Source: Pirellulales bacterium (GTDB lineage Bacteria > Planctomycetota > Planctomycetia > Pirellulales > Thermoguttaceae). From it: a stretch of DNA of 9,324 nucleotides. Within the stretch, counting starts at the first letter, position 1. Every line of letters starts with the position of its first letter. The notes beneath the pieces were generated by a model. It did no database searches and had not been told where the DNA came from. It worked only from the letters and a program-made list of their open reading frames with translations. Below, one piece after another: positions 6,905-9,324 of the stretch. A program made the position numbers and the translations under genes. The stretch lies in the NCBI GenBank assembly GCA_030617125.1, contig JAUWWA010000040.1:1-9324 (forward strand). The letters are read 5' to 3'.

Positions 6905-8293
6905 ATGGCTAGAACAAACGGGAACGCCGAGCCGCAGCGGCTTTACATCGGCGTTGACGTCGGCGGGACGAAAGTGCAGGCGTCGCTGGTCGACGAGTCG
7001 GGCGGGATCGTCACCCGGCAGCGGTGCCCTACCCCGCGCGACGGCGGATCGGAAGACGTCGCCGCCACGATCCAAACGGCCATCGACGATGCGGTCAAGA
7101 AGGTCGGCAAGCACCCCGGCGGTCTGACGGCCATCGGCGTCGCCATTCCCGGCGTGGTCGATCCCGATGCGGGTCACGTGGTCGTCACGCCGAACATGAG
7201 TTTGACCGACGTGGCGATCGGCCCGCGCCTGCGGGACCAATTCGACGTGCCCATCGCCGTGGGCAACGACGGCAACCTCGGCGCGTTGGGCGAGCGGTGG
7301 CTCGGCTCGGCGCGCAACGCCACGAGCGTGCTGAGCATCTGCGTCGGCACCGGCATCGGCAGCGGGTTTGTGCAAGGCGGAAAGCTGTGGCGCGGCGCCC
7401 GCGAAGCGGCCGGAGAGATCGGACACATCGTCATGCGGATCGGCGGCCCGAAGTGCGGCTGCGGAAACCGCGGCTGTTTTGAGGCCCTGGCCGGACGCTC
7501 CGCCGTCGAACGCGATATCCGCGAAGCCGTCGCCGCCGGCCGCAAAACCGTGCTCACCGAGCTGACCGACGGTGACCTGAGCATCATCCGCAGCAGTCTG
7601 CTCCGCCGGGCGCTGGAGGCCGAAGACGAACTGGTCGCCGAAATCATGCACCGCGCCGCGGAGGTGATCGGCGCCGCGTGCCTGACCGTCCGCCACCTGA
7701 TCGACCCCGACGTGATCGTGCTCGGCGGCGGCGTGATGGAAGCGTGCAGCGAGTTCATGATGCCGATCATCGAGGATATCGTGGGCAGCGACCGGTTGCC
7801 GGGCGCCCGGCAAAGCGGCGGCGTACGGCTTTCCGCCTTGGGCGACGACGCCGTGGTGCTTGGTGCGGTGGCCGCGGCTCGAATGCTCGTCGGACACAGC
7901 CCGTTTAAGAAGCGGTTCGTCGCCCGGCCGGCATTCCCGGAGATCACCCACTATGAATTCGGCGAGATCACCATCGCCGGGAAGGCCTATGACCGCGACG
8001 TCTGCATCCGCGTCGACGGCAAGGTGAAGAAGCGCGATAAGGCGGTGGCCAAGCAGCAGTACGGCACCTCGCACACCGTCGGCCCCGAGGAATTGGAGAA
8101 AGTCTGCCGCGGCGGCCCGGAAGTGCTCATCATCGGCGCCGGAGAGTCGGGCATGGTCGAACTGACCGATGAAGCCCGACACTTTCTCGAGCGGCGTGCA
8201 ATCGAGTGCAAGCTTCTGCCGACAGGCCAAGCGGTCGAAGCCTACAACCAGTCAGAGCGGCGCAGGGCAGCGCTAATGCACTTGACGTGCTGA
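6905..8293 (+). CDS. ROK-family sugar kinase fused to a C-terminal Mth938-like domain
   Basis: The 462-residue protein joins two domains. Residues about 12-330 are a complete ROK kinase: the ATP phosphate loop DVGGTK (18-23), catalytic Asp in NDGNLGALGE (D122), CVGTGIGSG (146-154), and the ROK zinc signature EIGH (171-174) plus CGCGNRGCFE (184-193) with H174, C184, C186 and C191 as ligands. ROK kinases phosphorylate glucose or N-acetylated hexoses in the cytoplasm; no DNA-binding helix-turn-helix precedes it, so it is an enzyme rather than a repressor. Residues about 347-462 match Mth938/NDUFAF3-type domains: YEFGEITIAGKAYDRDV, YGTSHTVGPEEL, PEVLIIGAGESG and LLPTGQAVEAYN. The role of that domain is poorly known. 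GGAGG (6886-6890) is 14 nt from the ATG, rather far. No stop or plausible internal start separates the domains. ROK proteins alone are about 300-330 residues. Confidence 0.9.
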   Translation: MARTNGNAEPQRLYIGVDVGGTKVQASLVDESGGIVTRQRCPTPRDGGSEDVAATIQTAIDDAVKKVGKHPGGLTAIGVAIPGVVDPDAGHVVVTPNMSLTDVAIGPRLRDQFDVPIAVGNDGNLGALGERWLGSARNATSVLSICVGTGIGSGFVQGGKLWRGAREAAGEIGHIVMRIGGPKCGCGNRGCFEALAGRSAVERDIREAVAAGRKTVLTELTDGDLSIIRSSLLRRALEAEDELVAEIMHRAAEVIGAACLTVRHLIDPDVIVLGGGVMEACSEFMMPIIEDIVGSDRLPGARQSGGVRLSALGDDAVVLGAVAAARMLVGHSPFKKRFVARPAFPEITHYEFGEITIAGKAYDRDVCIRVDGKVKKRDKAVAKQQYGTSHTVGPEELEKVCRGGPEVLIIGAGESGMVELTDEARHFLERRAIECKLLPTGQAVEAYNQSERRRAALMHLTC

Positions 8294-8305
8294 GGTACTC
8301 TAATA

Positions 8306-8330
8306 CGCGGGCGGCCCAAATGCTTCCGCG
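8306..8330. terminator. Weak hairpin between convergent genes
   Basis: CGCGG (8306-8310) can pair with CCGCG (8326-8330) across a 15-nt loop in the 42-nt gap where the ROK gene and the minus-strand toxin-antitoxin pair converge. No T-run follows on either strand, so a bidirectional terminator is only a guess from position. Confidence 0.2.
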
Positions 8331-8335
8331 GATGG

Positions 8336-8515
8336 TCAGGTCGTTTTGACATGTCGTTTTGCAGGCAAGCTCCGAAATGCTTCTATCTGCTTCGCGTACT
8401 TGCCATTGAGTTCACGCAATCGCGAAATCAAGGTGGCAGGGTCGTGGTTGGCTTCTCGTGACATGCGTATTCGACTCTCGCGAACAGCGTCGAGCACATC
8501 GGTCTGATCGGTCAT
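8336..8515 (-). CDS. Small partner of the PIN toxin, candidate antitoxin
   Basis: A 59-codon frame starts with an ATG that overlaps the PIN gene's TGA as ATGA, the classic sign of translational coupling. The protein begins MTDQTDVLDAVRESRIRMSR and continues with DPATLISRLRELNGKY; it is charged, probably helical, without a recognisable ribbon-helix-helix or other DNA-binding fold. From memory, short proteins with a VRxxR...DxxxLxxxLR pattern commonly sit next to PIN genes in cyanobacteria and planctomycetes, which supports an antitoxin role, but this was not searched. An antitoxin would bind and block the PIN active site. The gene is second in the operon, the reverse of the usual vapBC order. 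The final residues (KRHVKTT) are basic. Confidence 0.6.
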   Translation of the reverse strand: MTDQTDVLDAVRESRIRMSREANHDPATLISRLRELNGKYAKQIEAFRSLPAKRHVKTT

Positions 8516-8994
8516 CTGTCTTCCTCCTCATCCATCAACTCCAATGGAGTTGTCAGAATTGGGATGTGCAGGTCAAGAAGTGTGTTTATCCGTCGGATAT
8601 GATTGAACTTGTTCGCATTCGCAAGGTGCTGACAGTTCCAGGTCAGTAGGAAATCAGACTTGTTGAATGAAGCCAAAGCAAGATGGAGAGGATCGCCCAA
8701 AGGGTCGTTGGGCATCAGATGATGCTTGATGTAGACTTCGATAATCTCTTCAATTTCAGAACCAACAGGGATGGCGGGAAGTTCCAACGCCATTTGCAGA
8801 GCATTCTTGCGGTGTGGCAGGCTGCTACCATCTAATTCCGCAAGGACGGCAGTGCTTGTGACCAGTTCATACCGCTGGGAAAAGTCGTCCCACCACCTGC
8901 GCGTCCAGTCGCGCATCGCCACAACGGCTGGAGATCGCCGCCGATCGTGGTAGAAACTGAACACCGAGGTTTCGATGTATACTATCTCACTCAT
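8512..8994 (-). CDS. PIN-domain ribonuclease, VapC-like toxin
   Basis: The 160-residue protein has the full PIN layout. It opens YIETSVFSFYHDRR (6-19), contains LAEL (51-54), DPLHLALA (101-108) and LLTWNCQHLAN (116-126), and ends in TPLELM. Metal-binding positions are therefore E8, E53, D101 and N120. Glu instead of the first Asp and Asn in the last position mark the YIETS...LLTWNC subgroup rather than classical VapC. PIN toxins cleave RNA, often tRNA or rRNA, in a magnesium-dependent way. The ATG at 8994 is chosen because family members begin just before YIETS and a promoter sits right in front. A GTG at 9097-9099 overlaps the stop of the upstream gene as GTGA and would add 35 unconserved residues; translational coupling through it cannot be excluded. 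The next gene is its likely antitoxin. Confidence 0.85.
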   Translation of the reverse strand: MSEIVYIETSVFSFYHDRRRSPAVVAMRDWTRRWWDDFSQRYELVTSTAVLAELDGSSLPHRKNALQMALELPAIPVGSEIEEIIEVYIKHHLMPNDPLGDPLHLALASFNKSDFLLTWNCQHLANANKFNHIRRINTLLDLHIPILTTPLELMDEEEDR

Positions 8995-9000
8995 GCCAAC

Positions 9001-9029
9001 AGTATCCCACGGAATGCTTCTACTTGCAA
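9001..9029 (-). promoter_or_regulatory. Promoter of the PIN/antitoxin pair, predicting a leaderless transcript
   Basis: On the minus strand: TTGCAA (9029-9024, 4 of 6), exactly 17 nt, then GATACT (9006-9001, 4 of 6) preceded by TGG, an extended -10. Only 6 nt separate the -10 from the toxin ATG (8994), so transcription should start on or next to the A of the ATG. No Shine-Dalgarno is then possible. Confidence 0.5.
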
Positions 9030-9057
9030 TGGCGTATTGGCGCAGAACGTTTGCGAT

Positions 9058-9136
9058 AACCCGCCGGAATATGCCCGGCGGAGAGGACGTTGATTTCACG
9101 TTGGCGCTAATTCGCCGGGCATATTCTGGTCGGGTT
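9058..9136. repeat. Long imperfect inverted repeat straddling the stop of the edge gene
   Basis: Arm 9058-9080 and the reverse complement of arm 9113-9136 match at 22 of 24 positions (one insertion, one substitution), with the 14 bases nearest the centre identical. The 32-nt spacer holds the TGA of the minus-strand edge gene. The left arm can also fold alone as a perfect 7-bp stem, CCGCCGG (9061-9067) with CCGGCGG (9075-9081), loop AATATGC. No T-run follows. It could be an mRNA-stabilising or terminator-like structure, a REP-like element, or an operator above the toxin promoter. Confidence 0.6.
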
Positions 9137-9323
9137 CATCGCTTTGTTCGACATCCTTTCTGGCGTTACCGAGAAGCTCAACGAAATGGGCAAGGCGTTC
9201 ATCGTCGAAAAACCAAGTTGAGTTTGGATCATACGTAGGCACATCGTTCGCCTTCTGGCTTAGCAGTGGCTGAACTTGCTCTGCAGAGAGTGCGAAATAC
9301 TCGTAGAGACGATCAAGGAACAG
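9096..9323 (-). CDS. C-terminal part of an unrecognised protein (5' end beyond right edge)
   Basis: A minus-strand frame is open from the right edge to the TGA at 9096-9098 and encodes 75 residues. It begins LFLDRLYEYFALSAEQVQ, continues with ANDVPTYDPNSTWFFDDE and RLAHFVELLG, and ends in a polar tail (DEPDQNMPGELAPT). The balanced composition, with alternating hydrophobic and charged residues, looks like a real soluble, largely helical domain rather than a chance frame. I do not recognise a family. Its stop overlaps a possible GTG start of the PIN gene by GTGA, so it may be the first gene of the same minus-strand operon. Codons for the tail form one arm of the inverted repeat at 9058-9136. 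Confidence 0.6.
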   Translation of the reverse strand: MFLDRLYEYFALSAEQVQPLLSQKANDVPTYDPNSTWFFDDERLAHFVELLGNARKDVEQSDEPDQNMPGELAPT

Positions 9324-9324
9324 C

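Noticed and set aside
6865..6912. 16-codon upstream frame overlapping the ROK start
   Set aside because: Its ATG overlaps the predicted -10 and would precede the transcription start; no evidence of function.
1..9324. CRISPR arrays, tRNA or rRNA genes, complete insertion sequences, phage genes
   Set aside because: No regularly spaced repeats, no recognisable structural RNA segments and no transposase, integrase or capsid motifs were seen on either strand by eye.

Overview
The window reads as chromosomal DNA of a GC-rich member of the Planctomycetota, probably Pirellulales-like. This is an inference. It rests on two large single-pass membrane proteins with terpenoid-cyclase-like alpha/alpha toroid repeats, a protein type I associate with planctomycetes, and on the style of the RpoD-like sigma factor. 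No rRNA, tRNA, CRISPR array or complete insertion sequence was found.

Layout from left to right. Positions 2-445 (+) hold the C-terminal third of a sugar-porter-like MFS transporter. A relatively AT-rich gap with a good promoter leads to a nitroreductase-family flavoprotein (657-1175, +). Then come two tandem paralogous toroid-repeat proteins (1284-2954 and 3087-4715, +), each with its own promoter element and Shine-Dalgarno. Behind them lies a scar of broken genes: a truncated DUF2442-like reading frame that overlaps the second paralogue's stop (4705-4836), and a short remnant matching the C-terminal tail of a third toroid paralogue (4853-4900). A leader with a terminator-like hairpin precedes a group 1/2 sigma-70 factor (5174-6832, +). 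Next is a ROK-family sugar kinase fused in frame to a C-terminal Mth938-like domain (6905-8293, +), with a clear promoter in front.

The right end is on the minus strand and converges on the ROK gene. It carries a PIN-domain VapC-like toxin (8512-8994) and a 59-codon partner overlapping it by ATGA (8336-8515), a probable toxin-first toxin-antitoxin pair. Its predicted promoter places the transcription start almost on the toxin ATG, so the message may be leaderless. The 3' end of an unrecognised minus-strand gene enters from the right edge (9096-9323), and a near-perfect inverted repeat straddles its stop codon.

Most genes appear independently transcribed rather than joined in one operon. The parts most worth following are the ROK-Mth938 fusion, the expanding and decaying family of membrane-anchored toroid proteins with a conserved Cys cluster, and the compact minus-strand module at the right edge.
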